NCBI GenBank assembly: GCA_943788645.1
Contig: CALSRC010000012.1
Span: 1-64,000, forward strand
From: UA16 sp002292325
GTDB taxonomy: Bacteria; Bacteroidota; Bacteroidia; Flavobacteriales_D; Sanyastnellaceae
Length of the DNA: 64,000 nucleotides
Direction: 5' to 3'
The position numbers and the translations under genes are program-made. The notes beneath the pieces are model-generated. The model made no database searches and was not told where the DNA came from. It worked only from the letters and a program-made list of their open reading frames with translations. Within the stretch, counting starts at the first letter, position 1, and every line of letters starts with the position of its first letter. Below, in pieces: positions 7,448 through 15,234 of the stretch.

Positions 7448-9095
7448 ATTCGGAGTCTTTGATGCAGCGGATTGACAGACCGTAGCCTATGTCTAAGCTT
7501 GAACTTCGGACAATGTACGGATATCCAAAGCTTAGCGATCTAACCCATGGTAATTCAGGAGAAGTGCTTCCGAGCCAATAGAACCCACTCATTGTGAGGG
7601 CATCAAACGAACCATTCGGAGACCTAACTCCGCTTCCGATCGCACTAAAACCAGTTTGATTGGTACCATCCCATGAAGGTGAGTCGTCTATTGAGTTTTT
7701 GAGTTGAGAGCCTTGATCAGACCCTCTGTAACCCGTCTGGTACGCATCAGTCTCGTTCATGCCCAAGAAAAGCTCCATTTGAATCCATTCAGCATCACCT
7801 GGTAAGTGCCAATTATTGGGACATAATCCCCTATCATCACTTGTGGCGTACCAATTATAAAGCAATCCAAATACTTCCTCATGGGCTGGATTGTTTCCGT
7901 GAGAACACACACTACCAATTGTTGACTCTTCCCAATTTGATGCACCTTGGATTGATGCAAGTGCCTCACCATTGGTGTACTGTAGAGTCCTCAAATTTTC
8001 CGCAAACCAGCACTGCTCTCCAATCTGCACCGTAGCGTAATCGTAGCCGTGGTAGTTGACGGGGTCACCACATGTCCATTCAGCCACATCAGGAGGGCAT
8101 TCTGTGCCAAAATCTGAGAGAAGCGAAAGCAGATCATTCACACCAACAATGCCATCACCATCAAGATCTGATGGGCAATCGTTGAACCCTACGCATGCCT
8201 GAAGGCTTGCATTCCAAATTGTGCCTTCTCCGCAGTAGTTGCCTCCAAATTCACAATCAACGGATTCGGATGGTGGATAAACACAACTGCCATCATCCTC
8301 ATTCGCTTCTTCATTAAAGTTACAAGCGGTGGGGTCGGTGCAACCTGGGACAGGGAGTTCAGCGTTGTGGAGGGCTAGGACTTCAGATGCGGTAAGGGCG
8401 CGGTCCCAGATGCCAACCTCATCAATAATACCATCCCAATAATACCAATGACCATTTCCTTGATGGTGTTCACCGACTGTGAGACAACCAGTCATATCCA
8501 ATGAACTTGATGTAGATGACGCTACCTGTGTTCCGTTGATGAAAAGACGTAATGAATCGGATGAGACGGTGGCAGCGACGTGGTACCATGTGTTCAATTG
8601 AATAGCCCCCTCCTCAGTCGTCACAGAGTTGGTGCCAAAGTCCAATGCTAACCGACCTTCATCTTTTACTTTGAAACGAAAATTCATGCCGTCTGAGCAT
8701 CGAGCCGCACTTACCGCAATCATTGCTGTGTGAATTGAGTTGGACGGCCACCAATAATTCTCCAGATTCACCCAGGCATCAATCGTCATAGTTGTTGCAA
8801 TTACATCCGAAAAAGATGGGCTCAGTTCAATCCTATCCCACGCAGTGCCATATCCTGTGACATCGGACCAATCAAAGAAATAGGCACTATTTTCAGTATC
8901 GAATCGATCGTTCGTCAAAGTGGCACCAATCGAATTGCCGTGGAACCCATTCCCACTTTCATCATTCGCATTCCCATTGAAGGGATACCACGCCACCAAC
9001 CCCTCGGTTGGCACGTAATCGGGTACATTTTGAGCAAAAGAGTTAATGCATAGGCAGCACAGTGCCATGCAAAGGGTCATTAGTTTAATTCGCAT
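7446..9095 (-). CDS. Secreted LamG-FISUMP surface protein carried by the element
   Basis: 549 residues from the ATG at 9093-9095, with a signal peptide (LMTLCMALCCLCINSFAQ). Domain order: a concanavalin-like LamG domain (~30-250; LVAWYPFNGNANDESGNG, then WDRALTASEVLALHNAEL), one CTDPTACNFNEEANEDDGSC repeat, a dockerin-like module CPSDLDGDGIVGVNDLLSLL, and a C-terminal FISUMP domain (~345-549; IGEQCWFAENLRT, NWHLPGDAEW, SIRCIKD). FISUMP domains occur on secreted proteins of Fibrobacter and Bacteroidota and their role is unknown. The same repeats occur in chromosomal surface proteins here, so this gene may have been captured from a host genome. It is enclosed by related hairpin repeats. Confidence 0.8.
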   Translation of the reverse strand: MRIKLMTLCMALCCLCINSFAQNVPDYVPTEGLVAWYPFNGNANDESGNGFHGNSIGATLTNDRFDTENSAYFFDWSDVTGYGTAWDRIELSPSFSDVIATTMTIDAWVNLENYWWPSNSIHTAMIAVSAARCSDGMNFRFKVKDEGRLALDFGTNSVTTEEGAIQLNTWYHVAATVSSDSLRLFINGTQVASSTSSSLDMTGCLTVGEHHQGNGHWYYWDGIIDEVGIWDRALTASEVLALHNAELPVPGCTDPTACNFNEEANEDDGSCVYPPSESVDCEFGGNYCGEGTIWNASLQACVGFNDCPSDLDGDGIVGVNDLLSLLSDFGTECPPDVAEWTCGDPVNYHGYDYATVQIGEQCWFAENLRTLQYTNGEALASIQGASNWEESTIGSVCSHGNNPAHEEVFGLLYNWYATSDDRGLCPNNWHLPGDAEWIQMELFLGMNETDAYQTGYRGSDQGSQLKNSIDDSPSWDGTNQTGFSAIGSGVRSPNGSFDALTMSGFYWLGSTSPELPWVRSLSFGYPYIVRSSSLDIGYGLSIRCIKDSE

Positions 9096-9165
9096 CACGG
9101 TCAACTTGGTTATTGCTAATATAACCCATTATCAACCAATCACGTACAAAGGGCATTACATGTGC

Positions 9166-9211
9166 AACCAAACCGCACCCGAGTTCCTTAGGGAAATAGT
9201 TTGGTTTGGTT
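9166..9211. repeat. Hairpin repeat at the 5' edge of the LamG/FISUMP cassette
   Basis: Inverted arms AACCAAAC (9166-9173) and GTTTGGTT (9199-9206) with a 25-base spacer. The right end AGTTTGGTTTGGTT (9198-9211) is identical to 7434-7447, and the spacers share TTCCnnAGG at similar distance. The two copies are in direct orientation around the gene, with about 1.76 kb between equivalent points. Confidence 0.6.
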
Positions 9212-9310
9212 TCGTCCTTGATTTAACGTTATCTGGTTTCGGACCTCAGTAGCTTTCGTAAAGCTGCTCAAGCATTTCATCATATTCGTTTTCAAAGGTC
9301 CTTCAAGTGG

Positions 9311-10321
9311 GTGGATGCCTTAATGGGTCAGGTTGAATCGGGCAAACGCTTCACGCCAAATGGAACAGCTTTGACTGAAGGAGCAATCAAACGCTATCGT
9401 GTGGTTCACAAATTGGTCCAAGCATATTCGAAAGAAAAGAATAGGGGGCAAGACCTGAGTTTTGAAAGCATCGACACTCGGTTCGTAAATGAATGGAAAC
9501 GATGGCGAGCGGATGGAGCAACGGTTGGTAGGATTGTGAATCGACCTCCGGTGAGTTCAAACGTTATTCGCAATGACATGAAGATGCTTCGAATGTGGAT
9601 GCGCGAATCCTATCACGAAGGCATGCACACAAATCGCATTTGGGAATCAGACGTGATGCGAATGAAGGAGACACCAACAGCGGTGTTCCATTTGACGCCT
9701 GACGAATTAGACGTGATTGAAAATCTTGATTTGTCGTGTCTGCGCAAAGGCAAGAAAGGGCCAAAGTCAACAGCGCACAACACAGTTCGTGACATGTTCT
9801 TGCTTGCTTGTTGGACAGGCGGGCGCATCAGCGATGTCAAGCGTTATCCCGAAATCGTGCTGAATGCTTGGGAAGAGAACGGCAACAAATGCCCAAAGGC
9901 CATCACCTATGTCCAATGGAAGACAAACACCAGGGTCACCATTCCAATCTTGCCAATGGCTCAACGCATAATTGAGAAGCACAATGGCGCACTTCCCAAG
10001 CTACCTAATGACCAAAAAGTCAACGTCTGTCTGAAGGAAATTGTGAAGGCAGCTGGAATCAAAAGAACAATTCAATTGCACAACACCTCGATGGATCGTC
10101 ATGCATCTAGCACAGCAAAAGTTTGTGACTTGGTTTCATTTCACACCGGCCGTCGGACGTTTGCGACTAACATCTACAAGATGGACATCCTGAGTTTGGC
10201 ACAGCTTAGGTCGCTCACAGGACATGGGACTGAGGCAATGCTGATGAAGTACTTGAACGTCACACAATCAGAAATCAGCGAGAAAGCAACCGAACGTTTG
10301 CAGGAAGCATTTGCTCAATAG
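9311..10321 (+). CDS. Tyrosine recombinase (phage-type integrase) of the element
   Basis: 336 residues from a GTG. The C-terminal catalytic domain has the tyrosine recombinase set: Arg172 in GGRISDV, Lys in QWKTNTR, His278-x-x-Arg281 in SFHTGRRTFAT, His305 in LTGHGTEAM and Tyr314 in LMKYLNVTQ. The N-terminal ~130 residues look like a SAM-like core-binding domain. The frame stays open upstream to 9227 and reads plausible protein (KAAQAFHHIRFQRSFKWVDAL), yet has no ATG, GTG or TTG before 9311. The arm-binding N-terminus may thus have been lost when the neighbouring cassette arrived. It presumably catalysed integration at the tRNA-Arg 16-bp core. Confidence 0.85.
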   Translation: MDALMGQVESGKRFTPNGTALTEGAIKRYRVVHKLVQAYSKEKNRGQDLSFESIDTRFVNEWKRWRADGATVGRIVNRPPVSSNVIRNDMKMLRMWMRESYHEGMHTNRIWESDVMRMKETPTAVFHLTPDELDVIENLDLSCLRKGKKGPKSTAHNTVRDMFLLACWTGGRISDVKRYPEIVLNAWEENGNKCPKAITYVQWKTNTRVTIPILPMAQRIIEKHNGALPKLPNDQKVNVCLKEIVKAAGIKRTIQLHNTSMDRHASSTAKVCDLVSFHTGRRTFATNIYKMDILSLAQLRSLTGHGTEAMLMKYLNVTQSEISEKATERLQEAFAQ

Positions 10322-10439
10322 GGTGAACAATGGCCAACCCATCCTCGATGAGTTGTGCGGCCTTGTCGTCCGACATCAAAACTGTGTGGCCAACTAGCCA
10401 TGTTTTGCCGGGAACGGGTTGAACAATTTGGATTTTCAC
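10275..10439 (-). CDS. Small phage-type protein, antisense to the integrase 3' end
   Basis: A 54-codon frame from GTG (10437-10439): VKIQIVQPVPGKTWLVGHTV then SDDKAAQLIEDGLAIVHP. It resembles the small Mu-like or Siphoviridae proteins that open with VKxxxPVPG and end KAAxLIxxGxAI, usually next to capsid and tail genes. The last ~15 codons overlap the integrase antisense and may not be original coding. It is on the same strand as the tail and holin remnants. Recognition is by pattern only. Confidence 0.4.
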   Translation of the reverse strand: MKIQIVQPVPGKTWLVGHTVLMSDDKAAQLIEDGLAIVHPIEQMLPANVRLLSR

Positions 10440-10591
10440 AACGTCAAAATTCCCAACCTAACGGCGGGAACACGTTGAAAGTGTCAAGTTCCTATTTCAT
10501 ATTCAAGAGATGCTGATTAGATTGCAAAAAACCCAGATGGAAAAATTCTTTTTTGCCTGTTTTGTACTTACAATTTTTTTACCTTGATTCT

Positions 10592-11239
10592 ATGAGTTGG
10601 AAGGAACCTAAAAATCAATTTCAAGCATCTGTTAAAAGCCTATTGAATGGAATGCTTAGTCTAGTGACGCTGTTCGGGATTGGGATTGCTGGAGTGTTTT
10701 TTTTATGTTGGGTGTTCGGAATAGACATCGAGACAGCCCGTTCGGATTCGGATTTCCCCTTAGGAGGGCTTATGATTATGGGTGGTTTGATGATTACTAT
10801 TCTTATTGGCGGACCTGTGAGTCTATTCAATTACTTCTGGGATTCTGACGGTTCACGCAGAAAAAAGTTGAACGAAAAGAAAATAAAAAGAAAGGTAGAT
10901 GAGTTCGTCCTTGACAGAGATCAAAAGCTCCGTCAAGCTCGAAGGAAATACGCCTTACATATGAGCTATTCGGAACGTGAGATTTACGACAAAGCACTGC
11001 CTTGGGATGAGGACCGTATCAAAATCGTGGAGAAATATGGCCCGGAGCCTCTCATACAAGATTTTGGTCTCGTGAAAAATGAAGCCAGTCATAGCCGCTA
11101 TGAATTATGGTCGTTGGAGGATAGGAATGGAAAGAGGCAGGCATTGGATGACCTTAACTTGGGCGTCATGAACGAGCTCAACGAAAAATACCCTGACCCT
11201 CCGGCGGCTTTCATTTTCGATCCCGAGGTCGAATCGTGA
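10592..11239 (+). CDS. Unknown membrane protein of the element
   Basis: 215 residues from the ATG at 10592 (MSWKEPKNQF). Two membrane segments are visible near residues 22-50 (LVTLFGIGIAGVFFLCWVFG) and 60-85 (GGLMIMGGLMITILIGG), followed by a long, charged, mostly helical cytoplasmic part (RRKKLNEKKIKRKVDEFVLD) without recognisable motif. The 270 bases between the integrase and this gene contain only the small antisense ORF. I do not recognise a family. Its place beside the integrase suggests cargo of the element. Confidence 0.55.
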   Translation: MSWKEPKNQFQASVKSLLNGMLSLVTLFGIGIAGVFFLCWVFGIDIETARSDSDFPLGGLMIMGGLMITILIGGPVSLFNYFWDSDGSRRKKLNEKKIKRKVDEFVLDRDQKLRQARRKYALHMSYSEREIYDKALPWDEDRIKIVEKYGPEPLIQDFGLVKNEASHSRYELWSLEDRNGKRQALDDLNLGVMNELNEKYPDPPAAFIFDPEVES

Positions 11240-11374
11240 TTCCTTCGGTGGGGACATCAATGAGTCTTTTGGTTCCAGTGTTGGGTTAAGTTTTTTTGCA
11301 GTAATTTTTAAGATAATTACGGTTGACCAACTGGGCCGTCCTTTTTACCGTGACGATGTCAAGTTTGGTGATGG

Positions 11375-11779
11375 TTATGTGTGGGGTTGCACACCGGTTC
11401 GGTCGTGTGCCACGGTGTATTCAGAAACCGTGATGAACGTTTCGTCAGCAGGGTCGATGTCCATTTCCATATCTACAAACCAAATGTCGTAGGTGTTGCC
11501 CTTGATTGTCCCACGAAATTTGTCCAATGCAGCTCTTGCGTAATTGGCCAAAACGTTCGTCGTTCGGGGATCGTCAGCCATCGTCATCACGACAATAGAA
11601 ATGAAGTCAATGTTTGACGATTCATCTTTGGTTTCAGATGTTCGGATGTTGGTCATATCAACGACCACGCAAGGCAATGTTGTCCCTTGTTTGCGCTGAA
11701 TAGGAAAGATGTTTGACGCACCCACGTCACTCACCAATTGAGTGTGGGTTTGCAGAATGTCAATGACGTCTCCAATCAT
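11375..11779 (-). CDS. Phage tail-completion-like protein (DUF3168 type)
   Basis: 134 residues, MIGDVIDILQTHTQLVSDVG at the N-terminus, then IFPIQRKQGTTLPCVVVDMT, a strand-rich central part and a C-terminus ending TVAHDRTGVQPHT. Length and pattern match DUF3168 proteins, head-tail joining or tail-terminator proteins of siphoviruses; this is recognition by eye. Its ATG overlaps the stop of the preceding gp10-like fragment (ATGA at 11776-11779), the tight coupling normal in phage structural operons. The next structural gene that should follow is absent. Confidence 0.6.
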   Translation of the reverse strand: MIGDVIDILQTHTQLVSDVGASNIFPIQRKQGTTLPCVVVDMTNIRTSETKDESSNIDFISIVVMTMADDPRTTNVLANYARAALDKFRGTIKGNTYDIWFVDMEMDIDPADETFITVSEYTVAHDRTGVQPHT

Positions 11780-11900
11780 GAGTTCAGATGTTTGTCGATG
11801 TACCTTTCAAATTGCTTGAACATGCCGGATTCGACTTGCCCCACTTTGGCGTCAAATCCTTTCTTCACGAAGAACAGTCCGCCTTTTGCTCGCTTACGAG
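11776..11900 (-). pseudogene. 3' fragment of an HK97 gp10-like phage gene
   Basis: A frame different from the holin fragment reads KRAKGGLFFVKKGFDAKV, then VESGMFKQFERYIDKHLNS and a TGA overlapping the next ATG. In siphovirus-like genomes the gene before DUF3168 is usually an HK97 gp10-like protein, and this tail (GFxxKV...FxxxFExxI) resembles its C-terminus. Only about 40 codons remain, fused by deletion to the holin start. Confidence 0.5.
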
Positions 11901-12206
11901 TGAAAGGACAATGATTGGCCTTGTGTGCTTGGCCAACCAAGAATCTGATTCATTATCGGACTGCCATCGCTTGGTCAGCTCTGCCTCGTTTGCAATACGC
12001 TCAGAAACGATAAGGTTTTGCAACTCCATGCGCTGTTCGTGCGTCACGTTATTGTCCAAATCAACTAGGTTCTTGACGATCCCTAGCACACCGGAATCGG
12101 GGAGTGCATCTCCGACGACCTCCAAGACTTCTGGTGCAGATGTTCTAAGCCATTGACCAACTTTGGTGTCACGCAGTCTTTTGCGCGGTTTCTTTTCCTG
12201 TTCCAA
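11865..12206 (-). pseudogene. 5' fragment of a phage 3TM-type holin
   Basis: The frame begins TTG (12204-12206) directly after an in-frame TAG. It reads RDTKVGQWLRTSAPEVLEVV, GDALPDSGVLGIVKNLVD and ELTKRWQSDNESDSWLAKHTRPIIVLSLV. This matches the cytoplasmic N-terminal half of 3TM holins, which have a (R/K)WxxDxxSDSWLxKxxRP block immediately before the first membrane helix. Here the helix is cut after IVLSLV and the frame ends within ten codons in unrelated sequence. A deletion therefore joined the holin start to the tail-gene end. Confidence 0.6.
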
Positions 12207-12356
12207 CTATGCGAAATTCCCATCTCGCATTTTGAATGAGGTTGACGGCGTCAATCTTCAAGACCGCATAGTCAAAACGACCCCCAAAACGACCCTCCAG
12301 TGGTCTATCATTCCTGAAACACTTGCAAACAACGGCGTTTTCAAAAACCTTAGAAA

Positions 12357-12372
12357 TCCCAACGGAATCACT
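12357..12372 (+). repeat. Right attachment site (att core)
   Basis: Exact second copy of the 16-base tRNA-Arg 3' sequence found at 6916-6931. It marks the right end of the element and overlaps the stop codon (12368-12370, complement) of the next gene. Before integration the tRNA and that gene would have converged with a three-base overlap. Confidence 0.8.
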
Positions 12373-13513
12373 CGCAGCCGTACCCGTACGCCTCGAACAT
12401 GAGCAATAGGTCGAAAATGTCTACGTAGCCATCGCCGTCTAAATCGCTCATGCATACTTGTGAGTAGATGCAGGTGCCTGAAACGTTTGCGGTGGGGTCA
12501 TAATCCAGTCCTAAGGGGTCCATACAGCCCAAGATCAAGCAGCTACCATCTTCCAAGATGGCTGTTGGATCGTAATTCAATGCAACGGCATTGGTGCATC
12601 CCGCAAACACGCATGAGTCGTTATCATAGGTCGCATCGGGATTGAAGTTGGCAGCGTTGATGTAGGTGCAACCGGGGATGATGCAGCTACCATCATCCGC
12701 GAAGGCTTCCGAGTCGTAATTGTCCGCGGCTGGATTGGTACACCCTGGAAATTCCTCGCAATCACACACCTCGTTGGCATTCGCATCCAAGCATTGGCCT
12801 TCACAATCTTCGCATTCCTCGGGATAAGTGCATTCTTCAAAAGCTTCTGGGTCAGCAGTTGGGTCGTAATTGCATGCTTCGGGGTCGCCACAACCTTGCT
12901 CAAAAATAATGGGCAACGCCAAAACTTGCATGCTTTGACTTTGCAACCCGTCGACAAACATTTGAACATTGACACTTCCGGTTAGTTCTCCGGCCGTTGT
13001 GAGTTGAGCAATGAGTATCCGCAGATCTTCCCCTGCAGCAGCATTTGCATCTCCAAATAAGGTGAAGACAGATCCACCAATAGCATCGTCGACGATGAAG
13101 TCTCCGCCGGAGTTGAAACTGGCCAATCCCGCATCAAGTCCGATGGAACCAGCGAGTGTTGGTGTGTCGTCATTGACCACGCCTATTGTGAACCACGAAT
13201 CATAATTTACTTCGGGAAAGAAAGCTAAAACGGATGGATTGATGCTCCATCCAAAATTGGAACCAAGGGGGGTTTGATAAAATACTTCAGTTGATTCGAT
13301 GCTCAATGGCGTGGCACTGTCTCCGAAGAATGCTGAAACCTCATCGTCAGGGTTGGTCATTTCCACGAAAAGTTGGTATGTTTTCATGCCGTCCAATTCC
13401 GCTATGCCAGTTTCATCGTGATTGGCGATTAGTTCCGCGTAAATTCCGGTGGCTTGACCGAGTGCAAGCCCACTTGCAAGGATGCAAGCGAGCAGGATGG
13501 CAACATGTTTCAT
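12368..13513 (-). CDS. Secreted repeat protein with one copy of the ~190-residue YDSW domain and dockerin-like tail
   Basis: 381 residues from the ATG at 13511-13513 with signal peptide (MKHVAILLACILASGLALGQ). Residues ~22-205 form a domain also found four times in the 17936-24121 protein, with TYQLFVEM, TEVFYQTPLGSNFGWSINPS, YDSWFTIG, GGSVFTLFGDANAAAGEDLR and IAQLTTAG. Five Cys-rich repeats of the GCTxxxAxNYDxxAxxDDGSC family follow, then a C-terminal module SDLDGDGYVDIFDLLLMF ending GYGCE. The role is unknown; architecture suggests a calcium-binding surface protein. The stop lies within the right attachment site of the integrated element. Confidence 0.75.
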   Translation of the reverse strand: MKHVAILLACILASGLALGQATGIYAELIANHDETGIAELDGMKTYQLFVEMTNPDDEVSAFFGDSATPLSIESTEVFYQTPLGSNFGWSINPSVLAFFPEVNYDSWFTIGVVNDDTPTLAGSIGLDAGLASFNSGGDFIVDDAIGGSVFTLFGDANAAAGEDLRILIAQLTTAGELTGSVNVQMFVDGLQSQSMQVLALPIIFEQGCGDPEACNYDPTADPEAFEECTYPEECEDCEGQCLDANANEVCDCEEFPGCTNPAADNYDSEAFADDGSCIIPGCTYINAANFNPDATYDNDSCVFAGCTNAVALNYDPTAILEDGSCLILGCMDPLGLDYDPTANVSGTCIYSQVCMSDLDGDGYVDIFDLLLMFEAYGYGCE

Positions 13514-13670
13514 AAGGGAAGGCTTCGTGTTCATCCATGAAGATAGTATAAATACTTCGTATATCAAATACTTTGTTTAATCGAAATTATATAATCGTTA
13601 TGGGAGTGCTTGATGGGGTGTATTCGGTCTTTCGCTCAAAATTCATTTATCTTCCGAGGAAATAGACACA

Positions 13671-14732
13671 ATGACAATAAGACTTACAGGAAGAAGTGGG
13701 TTGTTCTTGGCAATATGTATCGCGATTCTGGGGTGCTCAAATTCTTCAGAGCAGCCAGCGGGTTCAGATGTTGACCCGGCATCCAGCTCTTCGTATGCGA
13801 TGGTTTTCACCAGTGAACAGCAGGCCATTCGCGATGCTAAATGGGCTGAGCCTGGCGTGCGAATGGTTGAGCTCAGCAATGGGTACAGCGTGTTTACTCA
13901 GACATTCGGTGAAAGCAGCGATGCCTGTATTTTAACCTTGCACGGAGGGCCGGCCGCGACCCACGAGTATCTATTATCATTGGCTTACGATTTGCCGGTC
14001 CAGAGCGGATTTGAGGTCGTTATGTACGACCAATTGGGCAGTTTCTTCAGCGATCAGCCCACAGAAGACATCTGGAACATTGATCGTTGGGTGGAAGAAG
14101 TCGAAGAAGTTCGCAAAGCGTTGGGATACGATGCTTCGAACTTTTACCTCCTTGGCAATAGTTGGGGGGGGATATTGGCAATGGAATATGCTCTGCGATA
14201 TCAGCAGAATCTCAAGGGGCTGATGGTGTGCAATATGGTGTCAAGCATTCCAGAATACGCGGCTTATAATCAAAATGTATTGCGTCCCCAAATGCGTCCG
14301 AGCCTGCTCGATACACTCGATGCGTATGAAGCGGCGGGAGATTTCCAAAACCCAGAATATGTCGCATTGGTCGAAGAAGAATTTTACAACAAGCACATTT
14401 GCCGACTGGAAGACTGGCCAGTGGAAGTTGTGGAGTCCTTCGGTCGTATGAATTACCCGCTATATGATCTCATGCAAGGTCCGAGTGAATTCAAAGTCGG
14501 TGGCCGTCTCATTGATTGGGACATTACGAATCGATTGAGTGAAATCACCGTGCCCACCCTCATGGTCGGAGCGACGCACGACACGATGGATCCCGCGGCG
14601 ATGAAACGGCAATCAGATTACGTGCAGAATGGACAGTTCTTGCTATGCTCTAACGGTTCACACCTGTGCATGTGGGATGACCGAGAAACCTTCATGAACG
14701 GAGTTGCAGCCTTCATCGCATCCATTGATTGA
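13671..14732 (+). CDS. Lipoprotein alpha/beta hydrolase, proline iminopeptidase-like (S33)
   Basis: 353 residues. The N-terminus is a lipoprotein signal (LFLAICIAILGCSNSSE, Cys22). The mature part is an alpha/beta hydrolase of peptidase family S33: oxyanion block LTLHGGPAATHEYL, nucleophile elbow LGNSWGGILAMEYA, Asp in VGATHDTMDP and His in CSNGSHLCMWD. This arrangement matches proline iminopeptidase/tricorn-interacting aminopeptidases, which release N-terminal residues from short peptides; the exact substrate is not shown. Lipidation would place it in the periplasm or outer membrane, next to a secreted protease gene, so it may help digest peptides. It faces the 14737-15234 gene with a four-base gap. 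Confidence 0.85.
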   Translation: MTIRLTGRSGLFLAICIAILGCSNSSEQPAGSDVDPASSSSYAMVFTSEQQAIRDAKWAEPGVRMVELSNGYSVFTQTFGESSDACILTLHGGPAATHEYLLSLAYDLPVQSGFEVVMYDQLGSFFSDQPTEDIWNIDRWVEEVEEVRKALGYDASNFYLLGNSWGGILAMEYALRYQQNLKGLMVCNMVSSIPEYAAYNQNVLRPQMRPSLLDTLDAYEAAGDFQNPEYVALVEEEFYNKHICRLEDWPVEVVESFGRMNYPLYDLMQGPSEFKVGGRLIDWDITNRLSEITVPTLMVGATHDTMDPAAMKRQSDYVQNGQFLLCSNGSHLCMWDDRETFMNGVAAFIASID

Positions 14733-14736
14733 ATCG

Positions 14737-15234
14737 TTAGGGGTGAGTGGTCGCAAGAGGTGTCAACTCAAAAGCAGGTTCTTTGGATGTTCCGTAACAC
14801 CGGACAACACGGTCTACGGTATCGGCTAGGATCGCGTATTGTCGGTATGCACCTGTAGAATGAGCACTTAAATCACAAACGATTCCTTGAAGGTCCCCTG
14901 ATTTCGAATTCATCTGGCCTTTCCAAATTCCAGCAAACGTGGAAAAACGTCCGTCGTCTTGCGCTTGAATCATCTCGACTTTCCCATCCGTTTTGATCGT
15001 AAACGAGAATTGGCTGCCACCTACTTTGGCCTCTTTTCCTCGGATGACGATGACTTCACCCGCGGAGTTGGTGAGCGGATAGTCCGGTTGAGAACCTTCC
15101 CATGTGGTGAACCAATTGGACACCTTGAATGGTGCTTCTTGCGGAGAGATATCGGGTGAAGAAGCGCATGAAACGAGGAGAATCAGCGAAAGGCTCCAGC
15201 CGCTCAAGAAATGCTTTTTAGAAGGCTGAATCAT
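14737..15234 (-). CDS. Lipoprotein of unknown function coupled to metalloprotease
   Basis: 165 residues with a lipoprotein signal: hydrophobic LSLILLVSCASSP, lipobox VSC at residue ~23. The mature part reads as a compact beta-rich domain (FTTWEGSQPDYPLTNSAGEV, FTIKTDGKVEMIQAQDDG, GIWKGQMNSKSGDLQGIVCD). I recognise no family. Its ATG overlaps the stop of the upstream metalloprotease (15231-15234, ATGA), implying translational coupling. The other metalloprotease in this window also has a lipoprotein gene just downstream, but I see no clear sequence similarity between the two lipoproteins. Confidence 0.65.
   Translation of the reverse strand: MIQPSKKHFLSGWSLSLILLVSCASSPDISPQEAPFKVSNWFTTWEGSQPDYPLTNSAGEVIVIRGKEAKVGGSQFSFTIKTDGKVEMIQAQDDGRFSTFAGIWKGQMNSKSGDLQGIVCDLSAHSTGAYRQYAILADTVDRVVRCYGTSKEPAFELTPLATTHP

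Larger units (their letters stand above)
6916..12372 (+). mobile_element. 5.4-kb integrated element (prophage remnant) in tRNA-Arg
   Basis: Bounded by exact 16-bp direct repeats, one of them the tRNA-Arg 3' end. Between them lie a tyrosine recombinase (9311-10321), a DUF3168-like tail protein (11375-11779), a gp10-like 3' fragment and a holin-like 5' fragment joined out of frame (11776-12206), a small phage-type ORF (10275-10439), a membrane protein (10592-11239), an unknown ORF (7020-7397) and a LamG/FISUMP surface protein (7446-9095). Capsid, terminase and replication genes are missing, so it cannot be an active phage by itself. Base composition appears more A+T-rich than the flanks, though I did not compute it. 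Confidence 0.75.

Noticed and set aside
7403..9211. Integron attC sites
   Set aside because: The hairpins lack the GTTRRRY/RYYYAAC core sites and the recombinase is not recognisably IntI.
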